The notes under the pieces: model-generated
What the model was told of the DNA's origin: nothing
The model's database searches: none
The model's input: the letters and a program-made list of their open reading frames with translations, nothing else
Program-made: the position numbers and the translations under genes
Shown: piece by piece, positions 13,195 to 24,609 of the stretch
Numbering within the stretch: the first letter of the stretch is position 1
How the letters are laid out: each line of letters starts with the position of its first letter
From: Cristatella mucedo
Lineage: Eukaryota; Bryozoa; Phylactolaemata; Cristatellidae
NCBI GenBank assembly: GCA_009760855.2
Contig: WPIO01000167.1
Location: 1-52,500 of the forward strand
Length of the DNA: 52,500 nucleotides
Reading direction: 5' to 3'

Positions 13195-13670
13195 AAGAGT
13201 ACCAGACCTTCTACGGTCTAGATGGGACGTCTATACTGATGTACAACATGTTTAATTGCGGACCGCTCTTTATGCTTTGGCTTCTACCGCTTGAAAGGCC
13301 ATAGCCTGGCTAAAGATTACAACGCCTCAAAACAATGTCTGGCCAGTACGTCTGGACGATAATGCGATACATGGTTGGGATGATCGGCCAATCGACGACA
13401 AGCAAGATTACCACCAGCTGCAAAGTGAGTTAATGCTGATCTACTCATGGTTGACGGATGAGGAGACTAACTTTGAGGCCCAGAGCTTTCGGCTGGAGTA
13501 GGAGCAGCTCATTGGAGCAGAGACTAACAAAAAGCTAGGCGACAAGCCAGCTTCATTGCAGGTCGATCCCATCGTCAGCGGCCAGCAGGAGTCCGACAAA
13601 CGAGCGGATCTCATTTAGGTGCTGTCGGCTGCAATAAAGGTAGAGGAAGCGAATATAAAACCGCTTCCTA
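13195..13670 (+). pseudogene. Broken counterpart of the acidic ORF (unit 1)
   Basis: Homologous to 40075-40560. The frame reads KQDYHQLQSELMLIYSWLTDEETNFEAQSFRLE up to a TAG where unit 2 has a Gln codon, with further stops upstream and before GTGCTGTCGG at 13619. Described as broken only relative to unit 2; no function is known for either. (Residues 1-18 of that run are the conserved core.). Confidence 0.4.
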
Positions 13671-13774
13671 TAAGTAGCCGAACAATCGAAGAGCGCCAGA
13701 ACAAAGTAAGTTCCCAGCGGCCGCAGCCAAAGACGAAGGAGGTGCAGCATTTCACGACTTCCAGTGGCGAGGCG

Positions 13775-14064
13775 GTAGTGGTGAGCAGAGAGGTAATAGT
13801 TGCTTGGGGAAAGGCCCAGGCGGCCCAAGTGAGTGACGTCTTAGCGGTAAAGAACTCCAGCGACAGCATCGCAGCGCAGACAGCTTCTCGGTGGAAAAAA
13901 CTACCCGAGAGAGCGACGTCTCGACCACGGAACTCAGAGGCGTGTGCTTTTTGGTGGTGCAGACCACTCATACAAGCGTCTCGGCCCCGAGTACAGAGGA
14001 GCATCCCAAGATTGCAGTAAGTGGCGTGGCGATAGTAGCCTGCTACCAGGCGCAGGCAGTCCAT
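13775..14064 (+). repeat. Degenerate ~240-bp tandem units in GC-rich region (unit 1)
   Basis: The blocks 13775-13828 (VVVSREVIVAWGKAQAAQ) and 14014-14064 (IAVSGVAIVACYQAQAVH) are repeats of each other 239 bases apart, on the plus strand but in different present-day frames. Between them lies a further imperfect repeat of SDV(S/L)AV type. The region ends near 14160. Confidence 0.45.
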
Positions 14065-15164
14065 TAGAGTGGTGTTCAGGGGCTCGTTGGCACTTGATGG
14101 TGGCGCCAAGGAGAGCGAAGCCCCGACGAGCGAGTTCTTGCATTGTCAACGGCCTCTCTATTCTATAGTATACAGGTAGCATAAGTGAGCGAGCGTATAT
14201 ACAGATAGCAGCCGTCGCACGTGCTCCTCCCCCCCCCCGAGCAAGTAATGTTAAGAGAGAAAAGACAGGGTAGCATGCCTACAGGCCTAGGCACTGACCG
14301 AAAGTCAATTTCGAGATAAGGGCAGCGTCACGTGCCGGCAAGGAGCCCGTCCTTCGGACGAACGGACTGTCCGGTTGGGGCGGAAATACGTGAAGACGAT
14401 GACACATCCACAGGGTCCCAGTGAATTACCAAAAGCCCCGAAGCAGGGAAGTGCAGCAGTGACAGGGTCACTGCAGCAATAAAATGCTCCCTTCAGACGA
14501 GCCATACCCCGTCGGAGCTTGCACGGAGGTGACAATCCGATGGACATGGCACAGCCTGAGCAGGCAAAAGGGGAGAAGGGAAGGAGCCAATGGCTACCCA
14601 GCATTTCAGTCGTGGCTGCCGCCCCTCCCCAGCTCGGCTGATTGAAAATGAAATCTATTTTCTGTGGGGGAGGTATAATGTGTGTGCCTGCGACTTCTAC
14701 TGCAATTAGCAAAGCACCCATAAGCTAGTGATGACATGCATTGCATTGAAACGACAAAGCCTAATGCGGTACAAACAAATTATCATTGTGCTGGAGGGCT
14801 TTATAGGAAATAACACGGCGGAAGCAACGGAAGTGACATGGAGGCAGCTGCATGGGGCGATCAGAATGAAAGACCAATAGAGCTGTATCGACGGAATGTG
14901 GTGCTATACAAGAATGGTAAAAGTGGGCACTCTGGTCTAAGAAGCACACTATTTCGGGTTGACAGACGTCCGTTAACTGAAATAGAGTGGGCTCGTGCAC
15001 TGTGTCGTGAAAGAAACTTGGAACCGCTGGGAGACCATTAAACCTACTCTTGGGCATTAAAAAATGATTTATGGGGGAGTTCTGCACAGAACACAAACTT
15101 GAAAAAACTTCCGAAAGAACAGGAATGACTGTCAGTCGACAAGCTTATGAAGACTACAGTAGTA

Positions 15165-18015
15165 CATACCAATAGATCCTGGTGAGTGCAAAATCTAGCT
15201 TCTGTTGAAATATTGTTAAATTACTGTAGCATAATCCAAAAAAGCTGATGTCGACGATCAACCATCTGAAATGCTCTCAGATTAGCTCCGTACCTGATGA
15301 TCCTTGATATGATATAGCCGATCGCTTCTCTCTATTATTTGTGCAGAAGAGAGAAAAGATGATGGAGTCTATCCCTGCGATTACAATATCCCCCTCTGAA
15401 TGCTGTTCCCCGATTCCTGACTGCACCTCAATTTCTTCATTTAAGTAGGTTGATAGTAATCTCGCCCTAAAGCTCATATCGCAATTAAAGCAGACGACAA
15501 GTCCTTAACCCTATTCCAACCGTACTACCCGTACCCTGCGTTGATCTGCTGCTGCCTTGCATAACAAACAACATTTATATGCCATTAGCATCAGGTAATG
15601 TCCCAGAAACTTTCGAAAAACACGTAGTGAGGTCACTTCTCAAGAATGCAACACTAGACCGAGAGAACTTGAGCAACTAACGCCCAGTATTCCTTCTACC
15701 ATTCCTATCAATGACACTGGTACGGGTCGTGGCGGACGAGATGAACTCATATCTTGAAATTTCAAAACTTGCTCATAAGATTAAATCCGGCTTCAGAGCT
15801 GATCACTCCACAGAGTCAGCATTGCGTGGGGTATACAACGACCTACATAGGAATGCAGCCATGAGTAGAGTGTCTCTACTTGTTCTAGCTCTTTCGGCAG
15901 CTTTTGATAGTTTCAATAACAAAGTTCATCTAGAGCACCTTTCATCTCGCCTGGGCATCACTGGCACAGCTCTACAATGATCCAGGTGCTATTTCAGTGG
16001 GAGACTCCAGAGTACTGAGGTGAATAGATAGAGGTCATCCGAGGTACCTCTGAAATCTGGAGTACCTTAGGGCTACATGCTAGGTCCTGTTTTTTTCACG
16101 GTTGATACTCTCCCTCTTGCTGATATGATTGCCAAGCACAATCAAGGCTTTACATTTAAGCGGATGGGACTCAGTTTAACCACTGTTTTGATACTTCCCA
16201 CTCTTCGAGCACCTCGAGATCTCTCAACTCACTTGCTACATGGATTAATCACAGCAGCAGGTGGAATGCCCCAAATTTTCTGAAACTAAACGATGATAAA
16301 ACTACTGCTGCTGCCATGCATAACCAACATCAATAATATGTCATTAGCCTCAGGTCATGTCCTAGCACGTTTAAAAAAAGCGGTAGTCAGGCCACTTCTC
16401 AAGAAAGCTACACTAGATCAAGAGAACTTAAGCAACTGCCGCCCAGTCTCCCTTTTACCATTCCTATCAAAGACACTGGAACAGGTCGTGGCAGACCAGC
16501 TGAACTCATATATCGACACCTCACACCTTGCTAGTAAGTTCCAGTCTGGCTTTAGAGCTAATCACTCCACAGAGTCAGCATTGCTTAGGGTATACAACAA
16601 TCTACTTGGGAATGCACGAATGTGTAGAGTGTATCTGCTTGTTTTGCCTGATCTTACGACAGCTTTTTCAACCATTGATCACACAGTTCTTCTAGAGCGC
16701 TTCTCATTTCGCCTGGGCATCACTGGCACTGCTCTGCAGTTGTTCAGGTCCTATCTCAGTGGGAGACTCTAGAGTATCGGCGTGAATGGACTAACATTAT
16801 TTGAAGTGCCACTGAAACATGGAGTACCTCAGGGCTCCATGCTAGGTCCGGTTTTATTCACGGTTTCAACTCTCCCTGTTTCTGATGTGATTACCAAGCG
16901 CAATCTAGGCTTTCACTTCTATGCGGATGAAAATCAGTTGTACCTTCGCTTCGATCCCTCCCAGCCTTCGAGAACCTCAAATTCTCTCAACTCACTTGCT
17001 CCATGCATTGATGACATCCGCACATGGAAGGCAGCACATTTTCTAAAACTAAACGATGAATAAACTAACTAGCTAGTTGTTGGCAAACAGAGTGCGATTC
17101 GGAGATTAGAAAGGCTGAATGTCAAAGTTGGTGCTACCAGCATGTCTCTGGTTAAATCAGCTCAAAATAAAGGTATCACATTCTAAAGCGACCTCTCGTT
17201 ATACGACCATATCAGCTCGACAGTCGAACCTGCCAATTTTCAGCTCCATAACGTTGCTAAAATTAGGGCTTGTTTAGACAAGGATACCACGTCTAAGTTG
17301 GTCCATGCATTCACGACATCCCGTCTCGACTTCTGGAAGTCACTACTTACTGGCCAACCATCATGTGTGATCAGGCGATTGCAGCTGGTGCAAAACTCCA
17401 CAGCTAGGCTTATCGGTCTTGAGCGTCTCAGTTGCCACATCAAATCACTTTCGGCCGACAAGCACTGGCTACTAGTCAAGCATCGGATTGACTTGAAGGT
17501 ATCGTGACTCACTATTAGGACACTTCATTATTTGTCTCCAATCTGTATGTGAGATCTACTTCCCCAACGGGCCAAACTTTTTACCACCCGCTTTTCGCAA
17601 TCCAACAGTTTACCAATACCTCGTACAAACTTCAAATCCTTTGGACACCGTGCATTTAGTTCTTAGGATCCCAAAGCCTAGAACTCACTCCCGATTTGCG
17701 TAAGAACATCCCCTTGACTTGTCAACATGTAAAAACATTTTAAAAACACGCCTATTTTGGACAGCATTTAGTGGGTCCGTGTGATTCGCCCTTCGTGTGC
17801 TTATGCGTGCTGACACTGCATGCTGCCACGAACCCATTTCCATGCTGACCACGTGCATGTCACTCTTAACCATGTTATTCATTTTGATCTAGCATGATAT
17901 TACTCCCAATTCAATGCACTTGGCATAGCATTAAATATGAAGCGTCTAGAAAGAGATTGAGTTCTCTGACGGTGCTTTACAGAGAGCATTATTGATAATA
18001 TAATTATTGTAAATT
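15165..18015 (+). mobile_element. LINE-A, plus-strand copy with a duplicated RT segment (unit 1 only)
   Basis: An insertion in unit 1; unit 2 runs on directly (42955/42965). It begins in the region before the RT near 15165 and ends in an A/T tail at about 17990-18015. The RT segment occurs twice in tandem: about 15546-16303 and 16304-17060, then continues once to the C terminus (17290-17510, HAFTTSRLDF..., LVQNSTARLIGLERLSCH) and the 3' UTR. Signatures in the second copy are CRPVSLLPFLSKTLEQVV, FQSGFRANHSTESALL, GITGTALQLFRSYLSGRL, HGVPQGSMLGPVLF and FHFYADENQLYLRF. The catalytic box is YADE, so it is inactive even where the frame is open. Confidence 0.85.
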
Positions 18016-18699
18016 AGGTGTCCATGCAGATGGACATTATCAGTTCGGGGCGAGAGTTTCGTGCATACGCTACGGTCGCTTGAAAGTTGGCTGTCGGGAT
18101 TTCTGTCAAGACTGGAAACGGCTACGTTGAAGTCAGCTGCTGCATCCCAATGATGTTTTGTCTGGGCTACATGTGATTGTGATGGTTAGCCTGGCTAGGT
18201 GTCTCGTGGCTGCACGATTTTCAGGTCTACGGCAATCTTTAAGAGTTAGTGGACTGCTACTATTGAGCTGTTATGACATCGGCTCTAAGAATTCTTAGCC
18301 ACAGACGCAGGGCCTTCAGAGTGAGCACAGGTAATTGCAAATCCGTAAGAGTTGCTACTGCAACATTTTCCTGGCAGCACGGCTAAGCGTTACTAGTGAT
18401 TCGCTGATGCTGCCTCAATTTGTGCAGTTAAATAGCCCGACAGTAGCAGAGAGCGGCAATTTCATAAACAATGGGCCTCATAACTAAACCTGCCAATTCT
18501 AAAAAAATCCATATTTTGAACGTAGAAGGTGTCCTATACCACAGTAAGGAGAAAATAAATGCCTCGACACCAGCTCACAGCTGGCTTTAAAGACTGAAAT
18601 ACAACTCACTTGCTTGGAACCAAATGCGCCAGATACCAATAGTCTCTTCAATAGAAGCTTGTTCTTGTATAAACGCTAGATTGCGAAACGTAGATTTCG

Positions 18700-19040
18700 C
18701 GACAGGCGTAGTCTTTGGTACTGTCCATACCTAGTCTTTGCGTACCAAGGTCCCCTAAGCTACCGTCGACGACGCCGTGAAAGTAAGTTCGTCCTCTGGA
18801 ACGTCGCTGGCCTAGCCCTGCCTGAAACGCCTTCTTTGAAGCACTCGCGTCGTCTTCCTCTTCTGCATCTGCCGTGGCTTGTGCCGCATACCGCTCCGGC
18901 TCACCTTGACGTTGACATATGACGACGCTATTTACAGGAAATAATCGAGATCGTTGGTAACGTCGGCAGCAATCCGCGCTCGTCCTGACGCGGCACCTGC
19001 TACCAAGCTCGTGCAACCCGAAACCCCAGCATTCCACGGC
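18700..19040 (-). other. GC-rich block with a shared minus-strand frame (units 1 and 2)
   Basis: Unit 1 reads SKKAFQAGLGQRRSRGRTY and VDGSLGDL; unit 2 (44132-43990) reads LKKTLNAALGQGGSRGRMA and VDGGLGEL. CWGFG(L/W)HEL precedes in both, but in a different frame in unit 2. Possibly a relic exon; no family recognised. Confidence 0.3.
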
Positions 19041-19195
19041 CCGCAGCCGGAAACGCTCCGGAGTTCAGGTCTGCCTGGCGGTTGGGTGCCGAACCCGAGT
19101 TACATCCCCGGCTCGGTCAAGCTGTTGATGTATTGAAGTTGCCGCACGATCCTCAAATGAGGACTAACGATGCACGCGACATCGCAGAGTCCGTA

Positions 19196-19391
19196 GTGTA
19201 ACTAAATATAATCCCGTCGGTATTTCCCCTGAGTACGAGTGCTAAGTTGCAGTAACACAGTACAGTTGTCTGCAACACACTCAATGACTAAGCGACTTTC
19301 CGTGCTTGTGCTATGGCCAATAAATTGCATCTCAAGCATCAAAGACAGCGCAAGAGAAGCGTAGCTGAGACAGGAAGGCAGTTAACGAAGT
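19196..19391 (-). mobile_element. LINE-B-related 3' relic, split by LINE-A (other part 20206-20330)
   Basis: Homologous to 44470-44760 in unit 2, where it is continuous; related by eye to the LINE-B 3' fragment at 4690-4800 (AACAAAGATAGAA..., GGAGGGCAGTC, AGCAGCTCAGGACGGC in unit 2). The right half in unit 1 starts at about 20206. Confidence 0.5.
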
Positions 19392-20205
19392 GAGTAATAA
19401 TAACAATGATGATAATAATGCACTTGATAAAGCGCTCTCAGAGAACTCAATCTCTTTTTAGGTGCTTTACATTTGCTGCAAATGGAAATGCAATTGAATG
19501 GAGAGTAATATCATGCTTTATAAACAACATGAAAAACATGGTTAGGGGTGACATGCACCAGGTCACCATACAAATTTTGTTAGGGGTAGCATGCACAGTG
19601 TCAGCACGCATAAGCACATGAAGGACGAATCACAGGGACCCACTAAATGCTGTCCTAAATAGGTGCGTTTTCTTTTTTAAAGTGGTCAAGTCAGAGGATT
19701 TTCTGACGTAAGTCTGGAGGGAGTTCCTGGGTTTGGAAGCGTACGAACTAAATGCAGGGTTTCCAAAGAATTTAAGGTTCGTGAGAGGTAAAGGTAGACT
19801 GTCAGATTCCGAAAAGCTGGTGGTACAATGTTTGGCCGGCAGGGGAGTAGATCTGAGAGATAAGTTAGAGCTAACGAATGGAGTGAGCTAAAAGTGAGCA
19901 ACAAAACCTTGACGTCGTTTTGTTGCTTCACTGGTAGCCAGTGCAGGTCAGCGAGAAGTGTTGTGACGTGGCAATTACGACACTCTCGAAAGACACGCTT
20001 ACTTTTGGAGTTTCGCACGAGCTGCAATCACCTGATCGCACATGCCGGTAGGCCAGTAACCAGTGAGTTGCTGAAGTCGAGACGGGATGTCACGAATGCA
20101 TAGGCCAATATAGACGTGGTATCCTTATCTAAACAAGCCTGAGTTTTAGCAATCTTATGTTGCTGAAAGTAGGAAGATTTGAATGTTGACAGAATTGACA
20201 GATTT
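19392..20205 (-). mobile_element. LINE-A 3' fragment inserted into a LINE-B relic (unit 1 only)
   Basis: Minus-strand 3' end with tail AATAATAACAATGATGATAATAAT after 19392; C-terminal remnants (DLHWLPVKQQNDVKVLLLTF) lie at 20027-19686. It splits a sequence that is continuous in unit 2 at about 44662-44672 (AAGTGAG|AAACTTAGCAGTAGC). GTGAG and ATGAG flank the insert and may be the target-site duplication. Confidence 0.85.
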
Positions 20206-20667
20206 GAATGAGTTATTTAGCAGTAGCAGCTCAGAATGGCTGGAGTTAATGTGCCTCAGTCAGCAGGAGAACAGATGTTGTGTTGTCACAGGTGGTCCAT
20301 ATCAGAAGACGGACCCGACAAAGCAGCCTCTTATAACGGTACGCCGGAGGCTACAAGGCAGCTGCCATGCAGCGATGGCCGACCGTAGCCCGGAAAATTC
20401 TAAAGTTTAATAATGGGTCCGAAGTTCTTTTTGGCAACCTTCTTGGGAGTAGAGAGCTGTCACAGTAAGCAAACTGAACGCAGTGACCAGCAGACGCAGC
20501 ATAACCCCACAGCTGACCTCTCAGCATGACCCCTAAGCTTGACCCCTCAGCTTGAACGCTTTGCACAACCCTTTAACGTGATCTCTTCAGCTTGATCCTT
20601 CTGCTTGATATTTAGCAATAAGTGCGATTGGCCAGCGTTCGACGCCCGTAATGTCTGCCAGAATCCT

Positions 20668-21035
20668 GTAATAATAATAATAATAATGATAATAGTAATA
20701 GTTATAATAATAATGCACTTGATAAAGCACCCTCAGAGAACTCAATCTTTTACTAGGCGCTTTACAATTGCTGCAAGGGAAGCGTGATTGAACGGAGAGT
20801 AATATCATGCTTGATAAACATGAATAACATGGTTAGTGGTGACATGCACAGGGTCAGCACGGAAATGTGGTTGATAGCAGCATGCATGGTGTCATAACGC
20901 ACATGAAGGACGAATCACTGGAACTAACTAAATGCTGTCCTAAATAAGTGCGATTTAAGTTCTTTTTAAATGTGGTCAAGTCAGGGGATGTTCTGACGCA
21001 TGTCAGGAGGGAGCTACAGGTTTTGGGAGCGTACG
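20668..21035 (-). mobile_element. LINE-A 3' end, short 5'-truncated copy (unit 1 only)
   Basis: Tail (TAA)n at 20670-20714, then the usual 3' UTR (GCACTTGATAAAGC, CATGGTTAG, TGACATGCACAGGGTCAGCA) ending at GGGAGCGTACGATC. Unit 2 joins GATCCTTA to ATCGTGACTTTC at about 45052 without it. The extra 60 bases at 20608-20668 are unit 1 specific and not LINE-A. Confidence 0.8.
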
Positions 21036-22050
21036 ATCATGACTTTCTGTGCGATCCCTGGATAAAGTAAGGCGGAGAACCTTATTATGACAGATAATGC
21101 TTTTTAAGGCGAGGAAATGGCTTGCTACTAGAGTGTCTCTGTTACCAGAAATTAAACACAGTGGCCTAGAGATTCATCCTCGTCTATGCACTCTGTGATA
21201 ATGCTGCTGAGTCGAAATTGCCATAGCTAATACTTGGCAGCAGTGCGTTTCAGTGAGAAATCCTGGTCGCGTTTGTGGACTTGAGGCTTCCACCGTAAAC
21301 TTGTGCTCCTTATGAACTAAATGTTTAGGCGGGAAGAATGTTATTTTATTATTAGAAGCCTTCACGTGCTTTCGTAGCAGCTGAGCTATTGAGGCACCAT
21401 AACAGCTTTTCCATTAAGCGTTCTCCGACATGAGTGGATTTACAAAAGTAGCTAATATATGTGAATTATCAATCGACGACAGTGCTTACAGTCATGAGTT
21501 ACTTATAGAAATGGACGTACAAATGTCAGAGCCGTTGGATGAGGAATAATCGGACGTAGGCAATTTACCTTTATCACAAGATCTACCAAAAGAGAGTGCT
21601 ACAAATATCCTTTTAAGCTGTCGGCCTTTGCAAGCTGCTGCCTTTAAGAAAAGTTGCTCCGGTAATTTGAAAGTTCGGGTCAACCAAGTTTAATGAATGT
21701 AACCTCGATAAACATAGATTTATTCGGCTAACCAAACCAGAGCCGCAGTGCATCTTTTTTGTGTAATCCAAAGTCTGCATTACGTCGTCGATTGTAGTAT
21801 AAAAGCTAATTCATATGATATCACGTGATACGTGAGCTGATTTATCTTGTAGAACGCGGTATGTGCGAAAATTCTCATTCATATTCTCACGATTAGAACC
21901 TTGGCTCAAGTCGGGTGCTCCTTCTTTAGCATGCGTCTTTTAATCAGAGCTATCTGTCAATAGGCACCAAATCTTATGCAGGGCCCCTTGGGTCGCGCAT
22001 CCTAGCAGGTTTGGAGGAACATACACAGGCTTACACATACATTTTTATAT
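21036..22050. other. Shared non-coding DNA (counterpart 45052-46057)
   Basis: Collinear between units with no open frame of note and no recognised element. Confidence 0.5.
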
Positions 22051-22051
22051 A

Positions 22052-22079
22052 CGCACACACACACACACACACACATACG

Positions 22080-22119
<40 letters not shown>

Positions 22120-22140
22120 CGCATGCACACACACACACAT
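22052..22140. repeat. (CA)n microsatellite with CGCG interruption
   Basis: CA repeats broken by ACGCGCGCGCGC. The matching place in unit 2 (46060-46175) holds TA/CATA repeats instead. Confidence 0.9.
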
Positions 22141-22351
22141 ATGTATATATCAAGAGATGGAAGGAGTGAGAGAGACAGTGGCAGAGAAAAAACTGTATTT
22201 CGAAAGCAGATGTGGCTGTGTTTAATTTCTGAGCCACTCATATTCCTCAAGGTAAGATTTTTTGGTTGCACTCAGCAGTAGTGGCTTCTTTCGCATTCAT
22301 TTGGAAATATATGCAGTCGCGTGTCCACAGCAAAATCTTCAGAAGACAGGG

Positions 22352-22357
<6 letters not shown>

Positions 22358-22420
<63 letters not shown>
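22358..22420. repeat. (GA)n microsatellite
   Basis: About 30 GA units. The unit 2 equivalent (46396-46425) is short and interrupted. Confidence 0.95.
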
Positions 22421-22422
<2 letters not shown>

Positions 22423-22654
22423 TCTGCTCGGATAATTTAATGAAGGATAGGGAGCACTTTTGAAAATTTATCCATTTGTATTGTCCAAGAGCATTCAATG
22501 GCCACTCTGGGCTTTAATCAACGAGCCACTGTGGTGAGACCCTGTGGGAGCTCACGGCGCTCGAAAGCCACTCAGTGGCTTTTATAACGTCGCGTGGTGC
22601 TGCTGCTAAAAAATACACCGGGCTTCCAGCTGCATTTATCGATCGGGCGTTGCA

Positions 22655-22778
22655 CCACTGGTTGAGAGAGTCACCACTGCCGACAAGTCTTTTATTTGGT
22701 TTAGACAGAGCAGAACCACCATTAGGCTATGCTGCAATCTACGCAAAGCACACCTTAGCACAGTTATCTTTTTACGTC
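22655..22778. other. Strongly conserved island shared by the units (unit 1)
   Basis: About 121 of 124 bases match 46672-46796, with one single-base indel, while the flanks are clearly less similar. One plus frame is open in both (HHWLRESPLPTSLLFGL and RHWLRESPMPTSLLFGL), but no domain is recognised. Selection or local gene conversion are both possible. Confidence 0.5.
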
Positions 22779-23317
22779 AACTTGTTGTGCACCTCTCAGT
22801 CCATGTAGCACCCCTCTGCCGTCACAAGAATCAACTAGAAAATTGGTTCCGATTGCATCGGCGCTGTTTTGGGGTTTTGAAAATTGCACCTGAAATCCAT
22901 TACTCAAAGAGAATTCACCATTGCAGCTGATTGCATCCTAAATGCGTGCGTCGGACATAGCCAAAGACAGATCATAGATTTTGAGGAATCTTTAGGCGGA
23001 TCCGTCTGGAGATGGTGCCTACAAGTGGCGTTCATATAGTCTGTGCTGCTGGAATTTTGAGGCACGCGAGCCATCGCAAGACGTGAGTAAGGTGGCTACT
23101 GCCCATTCATGTCACAGCCATGTCTACTCGCTCTCGAAGAAAACGGCTCAGCTTTTTCAGTGCCCTGTCATTTACCGAGTCCATGATGTGCCACGATACA
23201 GGTTTTTTGCTTTTCGGCTGCTTTGAAAACTTTTTAGAAAAATATCTTAGCGGCCTGTGCATACCGTTTAAGTCACTAGTTTACAGAATTCGATAAGCCA
23301 ACCTTCAAGCTGTCAGG

Positions 23318-23627
23318 TGGACCTGGTGGCTGAATCTGCTTCACAGCTATTCTGCCGGACGGTTTCACCTTGACCTGCAGTGCATCACTGACTGACTTAG
23401 GAGACCGGCTATTCTTGGAGTTGCACACTACAGTTGATTGGCTGCACTTCACCCCACAGTATTCATTCAGGTCTGCTATATAGGGGACCCGAGTGTTACT
23501 TGTTTTAAGTACGTATTTTCGTATTTGGATACGGTCCACGCTTTGTTTGTCAGCTGCGGTAATAAACAACCGTAATTTTCTTGATCATTGACTGGTGAAT
23601 GGCTTCACGGCAGCAGTTCGTCTCACA
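23318..23627 (-). other. Unit 1-specific 310-bp insert with a 97-codon minus-strand ORF
   Basis: Unit 2 joins CAAGCTGTC to CAACCCTTC at about 47610 without it. The minus strand is open from 23569 to 23276 (SVSDALQVKVKPSGRIAVK within). TCAGG and ACAGG at the edges may be remnants of a target duplication. Origin unknown. Confidence 0.4.
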
Positions 23628-23775
23628 GGACCAACCCTTCGGATCACAGCTGTCGCTGAGCAATCACAGCGTGCTGCACGTGTCGCAGCCACCGCTGCCA
23701 TTGCTGAGGCTTTGCTCATGTTCCGGGCTTGAAAAACCCGCAATCTCTTGATTCTCAGTTAACTTGGCTTTAGAG

Positions 23776-24545
23776 CCGCTGTGCCCGCGTCTTTCAACCG
23801 ACTCGGCTTCCCACCCCTTCCTCCGCCTTCTTTCGAAAAAGCAGCTCCCAAACAGGCTCGACACAGCAACGCTCTGTGTGCCATGCGACTGAGAGAGACC
23901 ACAAGTTGGCGTCCCATGTCTGTTTGCCAGGCCCGTCTCCGAGCCCGTTCAGCAGAGTGCACTTCCGCTGCTACGCCGAGCTGGCACGCTCGTCTGCTCA
24001 CTCGGTCGCTGTTTCGTCACTCTGCCCGATGTGGCATAGTGTCATCACTTCCGCTCTACCAAGAGGACGCATCCGCCGCTTATCGACTGAGAGTTATAGA
24101 TAACAGAGGCTATCGCCGGCGAATGTAAAGGCTGGCGAGCGGATCATTAGCAAAGCAGTGGTGCCATTTCCTCAAGCGCTAGCATATAGTGTGTGGCCAT
24201 TGTTCGCACGTTCTACATTTAGCTCTCCAAGCCGATCAAATACTCAAGTCGAATACTACATGCCGCCAGCCGATCGGCGTGCTCTGGCTGAGTCGATTTG
24301 CCTGCCGGCGAAAGGAGAATGGAGACGAACAAAGGAGAAAGAAGAATGGAAGAAAGATCTCTACCAAATCACGAAAGCGAAAGCGTAGATCTAGTGACTG
24401 CGCCTGTCTGGGCTAGTAGTGGCGACGCAGTGAACGCTGCAGCAGGGTGCTGCTTTGTGGGGCCGCTAAAGCTCGCTCACTGCAGCCACCCGGCGGTGAT
24501 CGAAACCTAACAAAGCTAGGTTGCAGCGAAGTGGCCAGAGCGAGG
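23776..24545 (+). promoter_or_regulatory. GC-rich 5' flank of lectin gene, unit 1
   Basis: Homologous to 48667-49397. It is GC-rich, open in several frames on both strands, and conserved between units, but no frame shows a recognisable domain. I read it as promoter and 5' leader rather than protein. Conservation is highest in the last 60 bases before the ATG (AAACCTAACAAAGCTAGG in both). Confidence 0.35.
24124..24129 (+). promoter_or_regulatory. Degenerate TATA position upstream of lectin gene, unit 1
   Basis: Aligned with the TATAAA at 48975; here it reads TGTAAA with the same AGGCTGGCGAGC downstream context. If the unit 2 box works, this change would be expected to weaken the unit 1 promoter. 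Not tested. Confidence 0.25.
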
Positions 24546-24609
24546 ATGGTCTCGCTTGCTCACGTCAGCTGCTGCTTCATCCTCGTGTGCTGCAGACCAG
24601 GTGAAGCGG
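24546..24609 (+). CDS. Exon 1 of lectin gene, unit 1: signal peptide
   Basis: The ATG at 24546 has A at -3 and G at +4, a good start context. It opens 21 codons, [20 protein letters not shown] and then A, a typical hydrophobic secretion leader. One extra base (24609) precedes a strong GTGAGT donor, leaving phase 1. An in-frame stop (TAA at 24508-24510, after ATCGAAACC) lies upstream. If the intron were retained the frame would continue only to a stop near 24680. The exon and both flanks are much more like the unit 2 copy (49398-49461) than surrounding DNA. Its His at codon 6 is Leu in unit 2. Confidence 0.7.

Noticed and set aside
23759-24128. Overlapping Arg/Ala-rich ORFs on both strands upstream of exon 1
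   Set aside because: GC-rich flank open in several frames at once; amino acid sequence is not better conserved than the DNA and has no domain.
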